DNA of 64,000 bases. Source: Echinometra lucunter (lineage: Eukaryota; Echinodermata; Echinoidea; Camarodonta; Echinometridae). Shown here piece after piece: positions 45,021 through 57,240 of the stretch (positions within the stretch are counted from its first letter, which is position 1; the number at the start of each line of letters is the position of its first letter). The notes below the pieces were generated by a model. It ran no database searches. It was not told where the DNA came from and saw only the letters and a list, made by a program, of their open reading frames with translations. Made by a program: the position numbers and the translations under genes. Where the stretch lies: contig CM057165.1 of the NCBI GenBank assembly GCA_029962745.1, positions 258,990 to 322,989 on the forward strand, written 5' to 3'.

Positions 45021-45850
45021 TCATGTTTCAGGCCCCACTCAATTAATGCATGGTGAGTGGGGCACATACATCATGATCGATTATCTCTCTTGACCTAACT
45101 TAGACCACATGCACAGCTAACTACATGAACTAGGACAGAAATAGAAGACGACGGACTTTCACAAATTTTTTAAAAGAATGTGTTGATCGATCATCACGTT
45201 TAATCATCATTTTCTTCTTTTAAAACTCTCTTATATATACTCATGTTAACGGCCCCACCAAACGCGATTCAAATATGATTAATAATACAGCATCGGGGCT
45301 GATGAGCACAGTATACCCAGTTGTTGGATGTCCAGACAGTATGTACATGTACTTGTAATATCCGGACAGTCGATTTTAAACGGTCAATTGAAAAAGTTCA
45401 CAAGCAAATAGCTTATTCTTAAATGTTTTACCACAAACTGTTAGACAATATTATAGCGAACAAATATTGATGATGATTAGCACAAATCAATGCATAGTTT
45501 TTGTTTAATCCAAAGACAAAAAAGAAGGCTTCATTTTTGTTACGTGTCTGGACACCCAACCCCCCATCCTATTGTTTACGGCCTCACCAAACAGGATCCA
45601 AACGTGATTAACACAGCAGCGGGGCTGATGCCCATCAGCCCCTCTGCCGTGATAATCAATTCATAATCCCGTTTGGTGGGGCCGTAAACACGAGTATATA
45701 CTAGGGAGTGGTCAATCGAGTAATGTTAGAAATGTGAAAATGTAAAAATGGGTTTCATGATCGATCAACTATTGAACGAATAATAAATGTAGAATCTAGG
45801 CCTATCAGCCCCACATTCAAACTATATTAGAGGTGGGGCCTGAAACACGA
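45021..45850. mobile_element. Inverted-repeat element with nested palindrome
   Basis: Ends TCATGTTTCAGGCCCCAC and, inverted, TCGTGTTTCAGGCCCCAC (18 bp, one mismatch). Inside, 45574-45689 is a near-perfect palindrome (GTTTACGGCC..CACCAAAC / GTTTGGTGGGGCCGTAAAC), and half of the same palindrome recurs at 45246-45305. No coding capacity is seen. The target duplication is not clear. Confidence 0.55.
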
Positions 45851-46049
45851 TATTGCCATGCAGGCAAAGAGGTTCTTACCATTCAAGATTTCTGTAAATC
45901 TGGAAATTTGTCTAGCAAATAGCGGCTACGTCGTCTCCCCGGCCTCTCGCTCATATGATATGTGCACACACACGTACACGTACACACGTACGTCACATCT
46001 CGCACATAACAAAGAGCTACGATTTTTTGTACTTCCCGGTATACTATAA

Positions 46050-46520
46050 ACCAACGAACGTAGAGGGCGTCAACACTTTTCTGTTTTCACGCTGTTTTCA
46101 GTCAGTTTCAGTCAGAGTGGATTTATAAATCCCCTGTTTTCAGTATTGCTCATGTGTTGCTATTATTCACAGCTGCTCTTATTTTTTGTGACCATGCATG
46201 ACATGATTTTCTCGGATTTTCTCTCAGAGAGGTTTTTCAGTAAGATTGTAAACTTGATTTTTTTTTTCTATTTGAAAATTTTACCACTTTTGAATAAAAA
46301 AAAAATTGAAATAAAATCTTATGGCAAATAATGCTTATATACTTTTGTTCTATTTTAAGGAAGAAAAAAGCTAAAATAGCGATAATTTTATAATCTTACT
46401 TTTTGATACAATAATATAAATTTGTGAGGTTGATAACGTTCTTCTGCTAGATATGTCGCTGCTATAGATCCACTCTATGCAGCTGTGTTGCGCTAATTGA
46501 CGCCCTCTACGTTCGTTGGT
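46050..46520. mobile_element. MITE with 24 bp perfect inverted ends
   Basis: Left end 46050-46073 (ACCAACGAACGTAGAGGGCG...) is the exact inverse of 46497-46520. ATAA flanks both sides (46046-46049 and 46521-46524), a possible 4 bp duplication. The AT-rich interior of about 420 bp is noncoding. The superfamily is not assigned. Confidence 0.65.
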
Positions 46521-46539
46521 ATAAACCTGTGGTCGGTCG

Positions 46540-47159
46540 TTTTTTGACATTGGGGCGCGGCGCGTTCATGAAACCGTCATAACTACAAGATCAAAGACGT
46601 CTCGGAGTTGTCGGTCATCTTGTCTGCTAAGTGTTTCACAAAGCCGTCTTTGAAAGACCAGCGACAACTTCCCTGACAAAAGACTTCACTTGTCGCCCCT
46701 CCGAGCATGTCATATCTTTTTAAACACGCCATCACAGGTCACCTTTTCGTCGGCTATGGGCAGCTCGCGTGCAGCGAAAAAGAAGGAATATTTATTTATT
46801 AAATACAAATATTTCTTGAGTTCCAGACTCTCATTCCATAACCAGTTATTACTGATGTTGATATAAAAGTATAAGTGAAATAACCTATATGTCTTAGTGA
46901 CGTTTTAACCCTCCAGCAAGTAATCGTGATTAATATTGATTATCTTCCCGTCACTTTCCCATAGAAAACGGAGCAATCTGTATTTACAGGCCCGCAAGTA
47001 CGATGACAATTCAACACGTATGAACTTCTTCCATATTTCCCTTTTATACAACTACAATATTTATTGAAATCGTATAAAATTTATTATTTAATGAATTAAT
47101 GTCAAAATTTCGATCGCAAAATATACCAAGTAGGTATCTTTCAAAACTTAAAGCAAACG
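46540..47159. repeat. Repeat-like spacer
   Basis: 46560-46760 resembles the tail of the palindromic element at 30000-30200 (TTTCACAAAGCCGTCTTT). The rest is unrecognised. Confidence 0.35.
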
Positions 47160-47440
47160 AGACATTTGAATTCGTCACATGACGAATTACGTGGTCTGTC
47201 GGCATCTTTTCGGTTTCGACATGGATAGTGATAAAGTCGTTGGTAAAGACTATTGATAAAATTTTGCGTCTCGACAGGAGACTAACGTCATAGAAATTGT
47301 ATGATTTGATACCGCAGCATAGTGAAAACATGATCCAAAGCTTTAATTCACCTTGTCTATAGTCAGATTTTCTATATAGGGTTGTACAGAAACTACTGTA
47401 CACTGCATTGCAATAGACATAACAGGCAAAATAATGCAGT
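47160..47440. repeat. Long dispersed repeat, copy R3 (left part only)
   Basis: Matches the left part of R2: GAATTCGTCA, TACGTGGTCTGTCGGC, GGAGACTAACGTCA, and GGGTTGTACAGAAACTACTG followed by GCAATAGACATAACAGGCAA. It is truncated where the CR1-like element begins, so that element may have inserted here. Confidence 0.55.
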
Positions 47441-47454
47441 TTATTTCATTGTTT

Positions 47455-50400
47455 GTAATTATATTTGATTTTGATTTGATTTATTGTTTCACATTCCACA
47501 CAAATAACAGTTTTTAATGTAATTGTTCAACAAAGAAAAAGAATATTGAAAAAATAATGGTTATAACTATAAACACAATCATGTGAAATATGAGGAACCT
47601 ATCAAAAAGCAAAGCTTGTATAACATAGGTTCCCAAAAAGATACCTAATGTTGTATTAAACTTCTAATGCAATTTCGAGAGACGGACAATCTTTTAGGAA
47701 AATAAGTGATGCATATCAAGTACAGTCAAATAACAGTAGTCACTCGAGCGAGGCAATAAAGAACGAGAAAGAACCTTATGCATATGCTTTCAATAAGAAA
47801 TCTTTAAGTGTATGCTTGAATGAATACAATGAGGGTGACTGAATTAACCTTGTCTCTAAACTGTTCCAAAACGAGGGTCCTGTGTGGGTTATTGTTTTAA
47901 GTGCAAGAACAGTACGTACAGGGGAGAGATGAAAATTGTGCAATTGCCTAGTAGGATAGGAATGAATTTCATTGTTTCTAACAAACATGTGGGTGAAAAC
48001 ATTCGGTAACTCGCCTTTATTTAGTTGATACATAAAATTCCTAAAAAATAATGGAACAAGTCAGTTACTTTCAAGAAACCGTTGGCATGAAATAATGGAT
48101 CTGTATGTGCCAGAAAATCGGCAGAGGAAATTATCCTTACGGCTCTTTTTTGTATTTTGTATATAGATTCAATTTTTGTCTTAGAAGAATTTCCCCAGAC
48201 TAGTATTCCATAGCTTAAATATGGTAATAATAAAGTAGAATATAACGTTTTTAAAATATGATGAGGAAGATGATATTTTAGTTTATTGATAACTCCAACA
48301 TTTCTTGAAAGCAACTTACATAAGTAGTCGATGTGGACTTTCCACGATAGTTTACAATCAATATTAAGACCAAGAAATTTGGTAGAATCTATTTGTTTTA
48401 ACTCACTACCGTTCATTAATACTTGACCTGGGAGAGTATGCAATGTATTACTAAAAACCATGTAGTTTGTTTTCTTGAAATTAAGAGACAACTTATTTGC
48501 TTGTACCCAATCACATACAGATCGCAATTCAGTATTTAATTTATCAAGAAGGGTTTGAGGATTATTATGTGTAAAAAATATACTTGTGTCATCTGCAAAG
48601 AGAAGAAAAGAGAGTACAGAGGATGAGTTTTGAAAGTCATTGATGTATAAAATAAACAGGAGAGGACCCAAGAGGGAACCCTGAGGTACACCACAAGTAA
48701 TAGGTTGTTTGTTTGAATTGAAATTGTTAATATCCACAAATTGAATCCTGTTTGTAAGATAGCTTCTGAACCACTCCAAGGCCCTTCCACGAATTCCATA
48801 ATGAGAAAGTTTATATAAGAGTATTTCATGGTTGATCGGGTCAAAGGCCTTGGAGAAGTCCAGAAAGATACCAGCAACGTGCGACTTGCTGTCAATTGCC
48901 TTTACAACTTTATCTATTAACAAAATTATGGCATGCACAGTTGAATGTTTTTGCCGAAAACCAAACTGAGAATTAATCAATATGTTACAACAGGTAAGAA
49001 ATTTCATAGTGCGAGAGTAGACAGTTTTTTCAAGAATTTTGGAGAATGAAGTCAACAGGGATATCGGACGGTAATTACCTAATTCATCCTCTGTTCCTTT
49101 TTTATGGATAGGGATTACTTTAACAATTTTCATTTTGTCAGGGACAATACCATCCTGTAAAGATAGATTATAAATATGTGTCAGTGGCAAGACAACGGCA
49201 TGAATAATTTTTTTAACAAGATCATAATGAAATGTCGTCATAACCCGAACTTTTTTTCGCCGGTAGATTATTAACTATATTTATGATTTCAGACTCAACG
49301 ACCGGTGAAAAAAAGATGGATTGTGGATTTCGATTTGATAGAAATGAATGGAAGGGTTTATCTGCAGTAGGAATATCATTAGCAAGGTTTCGGCCAATAT
49401 TTACAAAAAAGGAGTTGAAAGCTTCAGCAATATCTGGAGGATCTCTCAATTCTTTAGCTTCATGGACTATTTTATGAATATCTCTTTTCTTTCTATCCGT
49501 TTTTAAAACACTATTAATTATTTTCCAAGTTGACTTGATATCATTCCTATGAGTTTGGAACAAAGAGAAAAAATAATTCTTTTTTGCTTGCCTTAGAACA
49601 GATGTTAAAACATTTCTATAGGTAGTGTATTTTGATTTGGCATCAATTGTACCTAAAGATTTATATTTATAATAAAGGGTGTTTTTCTTATTAATTGATT
49701 TCAGTAAGGACTTAGTGATCCAAGGAAAATGGAGTACCTTTTTGTAATTTGACCTAGATGATGTTCGCAGGGGAAAATGAAGATCATATAAAGGTAGTAT
49801 TATATCAACAAAATTATTGTAAGCATGATTTGCATCACTTGCCTCGAGAACTGCTGACCAGTCAACATGAGATAAATTTTCTTTAAAACTTTCAATGTTA
49901 CGCTCAGACATGAAGCGTGTACCTCGAGAATTAGATCCATTTGGTTTAAAGCTGTTAATGGGACAGGTAGAAATAAAGACTGGAAAGTGGTCTGTTATGT
50001 CAGAAACAATGATACCTTGGTCTAAATGACAGTTAGTATTTGTATAGATATTATCAATAAGCGTTGTTGAAACATCGGAAATTCGAGTGGGCTTTGTAAT
50101 ACAAGGAATGAAAGAACTGGAAATCATTGTATCTAGAAATTCCTGATAGTGTGGCTTTTCATGATAATGAAGCAAATCTATATTAAAGTCACCCATTATG
50201 AAGCAATCTTTATTTTCAATACGAGGTGAATCCAAAATAGAATACAAGATGTCAGTAAAATCTGCTAAATTGCATGCAGTTTGGTGGTTTATAAACTTCA
50301 CCTACAAGTATATTTTTTCCAGTTGATGTTTCAATTTCAATAAAGATACTTTCAAAAGCTTCCGTCATATATGTCAAGTTTTTTACCACTTCAAATTGTA

Positions 50401-50880
50401 GGCCCTTCTTTACATAAAAAGCCACACCACCACCATGTTTAACCACTCTGTTGTTGACTACGAGAGAATAACCTTCCAATTGAACAAGAGAAGGGAGTGA
50501 GTCTGATAACCAGGTCTCACATAATCCTATAATAGAGATTTCGACATTCAATGAATTCAGGAACAGTTGAAATTGGTCAAAATTCTTGCATAAGCTTCTT
50601 ATATTATAATGTAATACTGAGAAATTATTTGATTGAAAAACTTTACTTTTAAATAAGTCCTGGGATAACACATATTTAGAATGAGTATTCTGTGAAGATA
50701 AATCATTCATATCGTGAATAAGATTTAAATCAGGCATTTGTGAATTATATGTATTAATAACATTTGAATCAGTGTTTTGCATATTTATTTCAGGACTTAC
50801 TTTACTACGGGGATGTAAAAAAAAACAGTCATCTCATTATCACTCGCCATAATTGTGAAGGAATAACCCATTGAGTGAAA
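47455..50880 (-). mobile_element. CR1/jockey-type non-LTR retrotransposon, near-complete ORF2
   Basis: One element on the minus strand. Its 3' tail on that strand reads AATAAATCAAATCAAAATCA (about 47455-47490), a simple-repeat tail common in this group. ORF2 spans 50782 to 47776. No ORF1 is found before it, so the 5' end is truncated or lies near 50880. Frameshifts make it inactive. It is by far the best-preserved retroelement in the window. Confidence 0.75.
47776..50782 (-). pseudogene. Endonuclease-reverse transcriptase (ORF2) with three frameshifts
   Basis: Four overlapping frames, in order. 50782-50252 is the N-terminal AP-endonuclease half (FSVLHYNIRSLCKNFDQF, GLCETWLSD, KHGGGVAFYVKKG). 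50301-49222 is the rest of the endonuclease (DCFIMGDFNIDLL, TLIDNIYTN, SDITDHFPVF) and a linker. 49241-48021 is the reverse transcriptase (NYRPISLLTSFSKILEK, FLDFSKAFDPINHEILLYKL, CGVPQGSLLGPLLFILYIND, FADDTSIF). 48033-47776 is the C-terminus (IHSYPTRQL, SFWNSLE). Catalytic Asn, Glu, Asp-Phe-Asn and His of the endonuclease and the F-A-D-D box of the RT are all present. Breaks lie at about 50252-50301, 49222-49241 and 48021-48033. About 1000 residues in total, normal for the family. Confidence 0.85.
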
Positions 50881-51990
50881 AGTTGACGTGTCTCGACCGA
50901 GTCGGAATATGCAAATAACATTGAAACATGTACATTACGTAATACGGTGATTCGAAGAATGGGTAGTGTATTCTAAAATAAAGAAATTCTAAAATAATGA
51001 CGAGCGAGCGAGCCAAAAAAAACCACTTTTTTGGTTTTCAATCGCATTTTCAAATAGAAATTTTAAAATATGATGGTTGTTTATGACAGATATTCAAAGA
51101 TTTTACTAACGGATTAATTAAAATATGTTTTCTTTCTTAAAAAGTGGGGGGGGGGGGATATTTGTACACGCCATCCCCCCCTCTCCAAAAAGTGGGGGGG
51201 GGGGGATATATCCCCCCCATCCCCCCCCCCCCCCGGGATTTACGCCAATGGCTTCATGACATAAGATTGAACTCGATTCTCTCTGAGTGTGAGAGCATTG
51301 AAAGAGAACGTGACTTGTTGGAATGCAAGTAAATGGAACGTATCAAGTGTGTAGACAATTAGCAAGATACAGAACATTAGAGAAGCTAATACCTCAGTAA
51401 TGAGAGACTACACGTAAAACCACCTGGTAACATGCATGCACTGCAGAAAAGGAATTTAAGGATGTAATTAATTCCATGGCAAACGGTAAAACCTTCCATC
51501 GACATTTGTGCCTATATGCCAAACAAATGTGGAAAGTGATTATAGGAAGTAAAGAAAATTTTCATTTTGAAAATGAAATATGTATTCCAGAAATGACTAA
51601 AAGTTATAGTCTATGACATACAAAATGTGTTGAATTATTAGGGTTTTTTTCCTTTCTGTTTTACAGTTTAACAAGCAGATTCGACCGTTTCCGATTAAAT
51701 ACATGAATATTTAAAACCACGGTGTTTTTACTCGTCTATAAGCAACAATGGAAAAGGTTTATTAAGACGTAGAACATAAAAAAGTAATCTTCTAAAATTC
51801 AGAAAATATGTTTATTTGAAGATATCATATTTATTTGAGAACTGACATAAGTTAACTGTCAGATTGTCACATACAAAATGGATTACAAACAAATCTTTTT
51901 AAGAAAGATTTGTGTCAAACCGTTTCTAAATACATACAGTGTGTCAGAATATCTGTGAAAGGTCTATTTACTCATCTTGAGCTCAATATA
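50881..51990. other. Spacer with G and C runs, no gene
   Basis: Runs of G/C at 51144-51235 with two GGGGGGGATAT-type blocks, possibly an isolated transposon end. 51860-51990 belongs to the tandem array described at 53550-54990. No gene supported. Confidence 0.35.
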
Positions 51991-51999
51991 TCGAGGTAG

Positions 52000-53331
52000 C
52001 AGAGGCGTCGATCCTGGGGGGGGGGCAGGGGGGGCAGTTGCCCCCCAAAGAAAATTTCGGGGGGGGCAAAGATATCATTTTGCCCCCCCAATAATTTCCC
52101 AACCCCCCCCCCCAAAAAAAAAGGGAAAAAGAAAAAAGGAAGAGAAAAGAAAGGAAAAGGAAGAAAGGAAGTGAAATGAAAGCGTAAAACAAGAAAAAAA
52201 AAAAGAAAACGGGACACTGGGAAGCGCTCGCTCGCTTCGCTCGCTCGCATTTAAGTATCTTAACCAATGCCGATGATAATTACTATTCTTATGAAAGGAA
52301 ATCGGTTTGCATCTTGTGTTTCTATCTAATTTTATACTATTCTTCTACTCATAGGAAGTAATAACCAAACAAGATATCACTTCTAGAAATCGAGCGGCCA
52401 GTTGACCTAAAAATTGATAAACTTTCAGGAGATAAAGGCCTGGATATAAAGAAAAACGCAAAACAAAAACATAATTTTCGTTAACTCGCTCGCTATATAC
52501 TCTCGCTGGTAAAAGCTAGATACAAGATGATTTCGGGCAGCAAGTAGCTTAGTATCAGCGAGATTCCAAAATATCATTATATTTGGGCAGCAAGGTGGTT
52601 GATAAAGATTTTGGGACAAATCCATATAATTTTGCCGGGATCGGTCGTTGACTTTGCTCGCTATGTTAGAAACAGAATGGATTCGGACTGCAAGCGAGGT
52701 AGCTAAAATAGTGTCATATTCGGCACACAGGTGATCGGATGTATTATTTAGATATCATACAGGCATGACAGGTTTATAATGTATTCTGATGATAATGATG
52801 ATGATAATATTCTGTTCTTGTATAGTGCATATCACATTTTTATCACATTATTATGATGACGAAATAACACTTCTATCATATGGGAAAGGGTATATTTTTC
52901 CTCGCTCGCTGCGCTCGCTCGTTTCATATGAATGGTTTTGAAAAGCAAACGAATTCGGTGAGATGAGACCGAATAGATAATGTAGATGTTTCATTGGTTC
53001 ACAGCGTAATTTGCCGAAGGGTTTACTACTTCTACCATGAAAAAATTCGCTCGCTCGTAATATTAAAAAAAACCAGAGTGGTTTTGGGGGCAGCATCAAT
53101 GGACCAGTGAAGTGACAAAATAGAGTTCATATTTGGCAGCGAGGTAACCATATACATACATATTAGGTATCATTTATGCCTATATGATAACTAAACCCTT
53201 CTCTCATAACAAGAAAATTTGTTATTTTTTGCTCGCTCGCAAAATTGAAAGAAAAAAGCAGGATGGTTCACATAATTTCCCCAATTTGAAAATGCTTCAC
53301 GTTGATATAGGCCTATGTTATATATAAATAA

Positions 53332-53365
<34 letters not shown>

Positions 53366-53491
53366 ATATGTATATATGTATATATGTGAGGGTGTGTGTA
53401 TGTACAAATAGTAGCCGTGGGTTCATCTCCGCTTGGTCGTCTTGCCCGGGGTCTTGCCCCCCCCAATCCGAAAAATGGATCGACGCCTCTG
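52000..53491. mobile_element. hAT-type element with internal satellite, second copy (1.49 kb)
   Basis: Inverted ends CAGAGGCGTCGATCC / GGATCGACGCCTCTG with an exact 8 bp duplication CGAGGTAG (51992-51999 and 53492-53499). The tandem array around it shows the empty site at 54048 (TATATCGAGGTAGACCCCTA). The interior has repeated CTCGCTCGCTGCGCTCGCTCG blocks (52226, 52490, 52901, 53048 and 53231), CTTCTACCATGAAAA, and a TA/GTATAT microsatellite at 53328-53390. No transposase found. Confidence 0.8.
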
Positions 53492-53499
53492 CGAGGTAG

Positions 53500-54990
53500 A
53501 CCCCTATGTTTGTAATATGGAAGAAAAAAAAACCGAAAAAGAAATCTTCTGACATTCAGAAAATCAGTTTACTTGAAGATAAAATGTCTGTTTGAGAAAT
53601 TGCTTCAAAAATTGTCAGTATATCTCAAAGTATCATGAGTTACAAGGTTTCCATGATTTTTGTCATTAAATTCAAGGTTTCTGGACTTACTCATAATGAG
53701 CAATAATAGAAGACTGCTTTCGAATAGATGAAAAAAAAATGTGAAAAAGGAAAGGCAATCCTCTTAAAAATTATGAAAGATCATGTTACTTTCAGATGAG
53801 CTGTTCCAATTAGAGAACTGCATAACAATGAAGAAATTGTCAGATTGTCACCGACAAAAATGAACTACAATACAAAGTTTTTGAAATTTAGTACCAAATT
53901 AAACTGTCAGATTGTCAGAGACAAAATGAATTACATGTACAACACATTTTTTATATTTTTTTTTAAAGATTAGTGTCAAACAGATTCGACCATTTCTGAA
54001 TATATCAGAATAACTGTGAAGGTCTATTTACTCATCTTGAGTACATTATATCGAGGTAGACCCCTATATATGTTTGAAATATAAAAACTAAAAAAAGCAA
54101 TCTTCTGAAATTCAGAAAATCTGTTTACTTGAAGGTGAAATGTCTATTTGAGAAATTGCTTCAGAATATTATAAACGAAATTTCATGGGTTACAAGGTTT
54201 CCATGATTTCATCAATAAATTCAGGGTTTCTGGATTTACTCATATTGAGCAACAACAGAATAATGCTTTCGTATAGATGAAAAAAATGTGAAAATGAAAA
54301 GGCAATCCTCTTTTAAAAATTACGAAAATTCTCGTTGCTATAAAATGAGCTGTTCCTATTTGACAGCTGCCAATAAAGAAATTGCTAGATTATCATAGAC
54401 AAAAATGAAGTACACTAAAAGCTTTTTAAAATTCAGTTACAAGCAAATTCGACCGTTTCTGGATATACATATTAGAAAAACCATTGTAATGGTGTAAATC
54501 CACTCATCTTGAGCAACATTACAGCAAAGCATGTGTCGAATAAGAAAAAGGAAAGCAATGTTCTGAAATTCAGAAAATTAGTTTACTTGAAAGTGAAATG
54601 TCTATTTGAGAAATAACTTTCGAAAAAATTATCAGAGTATCAGACAAAATATCACGAATCACAGGATTCCGTCATTTATATCAACAAAATCAAAGGTTTC
54701 TGGATTTACTCATCTTGAGCAACAGTAGGAAGATTGCTTTATTTTGTATATATGAAGAAAGTGAAAAAAGGAAAGGCAATCCTCTGACATTTAAAAAAAT
54801 ATCACTTTAATTCAAAATGAGCTTTTTCTATTTGAGAACTTAATTTAAAGAAATTGTCAAAACATCACAGACTGAGATCATGAATTATGAGGTTTCCTTC
54901 AGTGTTTTCAAACATGTTCCTTCGTTACTGGATACATTTGGGACTAATGATAAATAATGATCGAAGTTTATTCATCTTGATAATCATTCC
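53500..54990. repeat. Diverged tandem array (subunits about 205 and 265 bp)
   Basis: TTTACTCATCTTGAG-type motifs recur near 53688, 54028, 54235, 54505, 54708 and 54969, alternating about 205 and 265 bp, so the higher-order period is about 470 bp. Shared blocks include GGAAAGGCAATCCTCT, TGTTTACTTGAAG and CAAGGTTTC. The array continues left of the inserted hAT element (51860-51990). It is noncoding and its function is unknown. Confidence 0.65.
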
Positions 54991-55832
54991 ATGTAGCTGC
55001 GCCTTTTTGTTTCCACTGTAGACAAACCTTAGTATTCCGAAGAAAGATTTTTGTTGATACACCATCTTTTTTCCTCATCTGGTAAGCCACCTTAGCGAGG
55101 TGACCCCGCCTGGCCTTCATTTTTCAGGGCAGGCGGGAGGTCGGTACGTACGGAAATGCGTGTCGGAGTAGGAGTACTGGTGGGAGGGTGTCGCTCGCTG
55201 TCTCGTGGTCGACGATCACCATTCTCAAAGGCAGATAAAACTTTATTCCGGTCTGACATGTAGACGAATTTAGCGATTATCGGGTTTGGCGCTTGGGGTT
55301 GAGTGGAGCTTCTATCCTGAGTTGCGCGTCGGGGTAGGCGGTGGGCGTTAACAAACGCCATGTTGGCAGCTTCGTCTGCGTTGATTCCAAGGTCGACTAT
55401 GCACTTGCGAATGACTTGGCAAACATTCTCGTTGCGATCCTCAGTAAGCCCGTAGAATAGTAAGTTTGCACGGCGATTGTAGATCTCCATTGTAGTAAGC
55501 CGTCTTTGTAGGTCAGCAATTTGAGACTCAAGGTCGGCCTTGACTTTGGGGATGATATCCTTCTCAATCTCCTTAACTTTTTCAGAATTAAAGCCGACTG
55601 CCCCTTCAATCATGTCAATGTCACTTACTTTAGTTTTAATTAACGTGATATCGGCTGTGAGATGATCAAGCTTTTCGAAGACCTTTGAAAACGAAGTCTC
55701 AATATTTCTATTAACATCCGTCAGTGAGGGCGACTCATCCGATGTGCCTGTAGCTTCAAGTGGCGGGTTATCAGTCACTGGAGTCACTGTTGCACCGGCG
55801 CCAGCGGCGTGGGGCGGCGTGGCTTCGTTCAT
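54991..55832 (-). pseudogene. L1-type ORF1 (RNA-binding protein), frameshifted fragment
   Basis: Minus strand, start at 55832 (MNEATPPHAAGAG). A Pro/Thr/Ala-rich N-terminus is followed by a coiled coil (about residues 40-115: VFEKLDHLTADITLIKTKV, SQIADLQRRLTTMEIYNRRA), then an RRM-like L1 ORF1 domain (LLFYGLTEDRNENVCQVI, FVNAHRLPRR, IIAKFVYMSDRNKVLSAF) and RTDLPPALKNE. The frame ends at 55092 after a shift near 55115-55125. The next frame continues the C-terminal domain (KVAYQMRKKDGVSTKIFLRN ... AATWNDYQDE) to a stop near 54979. No ORF2 follows. The domain is typical of L1/Tx1-type ORF1 proteins. It may belong to the same family as 38781-40360. Confidence 0.75.
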
Positions 55833-56089
55833 TGGTCTTGGGGTTCGATTGTGAACGTAAGCTTCGTGAAGACATTTTCACCTTATGTTGTTCCTCTATA
55901 GTGACATCAAAAATCCGGGAAATGAATGAGGGAAATCCTTCCAAAACAGTATCAGTGTAAGCTATGATCCTCAAAAACAAAGTTCTTAAACAGCAACAGT
56001 CAGGAAGATGATGATATTATGAGTAAAATTTGGGGCAAAAAAACAGGGCGGTGCTTGCAAGACCAGTCTTATTTACACGTCCGTCTCCA
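55833..56089. other. Flank / possible 5' UTR of the L1-type fragment
   Basis: Upstream of the ORF1 start on the minus strand. No further domain or clear element end. Confidence 0.3.
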
Positions 56090-57240
56090 TTGCAAGGTCG
56101 CGGGAGATTACACTATGTGTAAACATAGTCGATGAAGATGGTAATATAAAAGGGTAAAAAATGTAAAAAAAAAAAAAAAATTAAAAATGACACCACCGTC
56201 GCCGGGAGTCGAACCAGGGACCATGAGGATGTGAGACCAGTGCTTTAGCGATGGACCAGAATATAGTCCATAGAAATAACACGTAGATGGAAAATGGGAT
56301 TCCTAAATCATGTCTTCCAGTTGAAATTCCGATATGTTCTTGACATCTGATTAAAAAATAAATGGAACATTTACGATAGAGAATTTTCTCAGCTACAACA
56401 TACTCGAAGCTGGGCGAAAATAGAGCAGAAATAACGGAGCTGTTGCTCAAAAAAGACGGGAATGTAGAATCAAGAATTAGTAAAAGGTCAAGTCCCGTAG
56501 ACAATACACGCAAAATGTGAAGAAAAAAAAAATGACATACCTCCGTTTATCGTAAGATAAGACCATGATGCCGTTCTCAAAATGAAAAATAAAGGCAATT
56601 GGTATGTAAGAGCATTGTCTCAGCTACAACACACGGAAATCCCGGCGAAAATCGACCAACAATAAGCGAGATAGTCTTGATTAAAGGTTTAAAAAATATG
56701 ACGTCATAATTGAAAAAAAAGAAGAAATTCTTACTTTAAAGGTCTATATGATGACGTCACGATGGGCTAAAGGGCTAAATGAGACTTGAAATCACATCTA
56801 CAACTCATAAGCTTTCAGAATATTTAAAAAAAATTGGGGATCACCTTTCATTCTGAGGAGCTGTGGTGGATTTTAGAGGAGCATGTTTTTGCGTGTTTTT
56901 ACATTACTTGCCCAATAGAGGCGCGCACGGATTTTGAACTTTGACGCGCGCGTGCGACTTTATGGTTAGTCGAAATCAGTTTTGAATTAATGGAAATTGT
57001 TAAGAAAATTGTCAGAAATGCAAATCAAGTGAAAAAACGGCGTTTTTACGTTATTTAGGACCTGCGCGCGCGGACCCGGACGCGCGCAAATTTTTGAAAT
57101 GCTTAAAATGGCCTGAAAGTGTGCGAAATGAATTTGACTCCATTCTGAGCATTTTTTATTTTTGCGCGCGGACGTACGCGTACGCGTGCGTTTGTGTAGC
57201 TGAAATTGACCAGACAGATATTGACCTTAGGGCCTCCGCA
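56090..57240. repeat. Long dispersed repeat with tRNA-Val-like block, copy R4
   Basis: Shares with R1 and R2 the tRNA-like block (56191-56270, minus; perfect B box GGTTCGACTCC, CAC anticodon loop CTCACAT), the CACGTAGATGGAAAA segment, and the CpG-rich part (TTTGAACTTTGACGCGCGCG and GGACGTACGCGTACGCG). The right terminal hairpin of R1 is absent, so this copy is 3'-truncated near 57240. Confidence 0.6.

Noticed and set aside
53328..53390. Regulatory TA-rich promoter
   Set aside because: A plain TA/GTATAT microsatellite inside a transposon.
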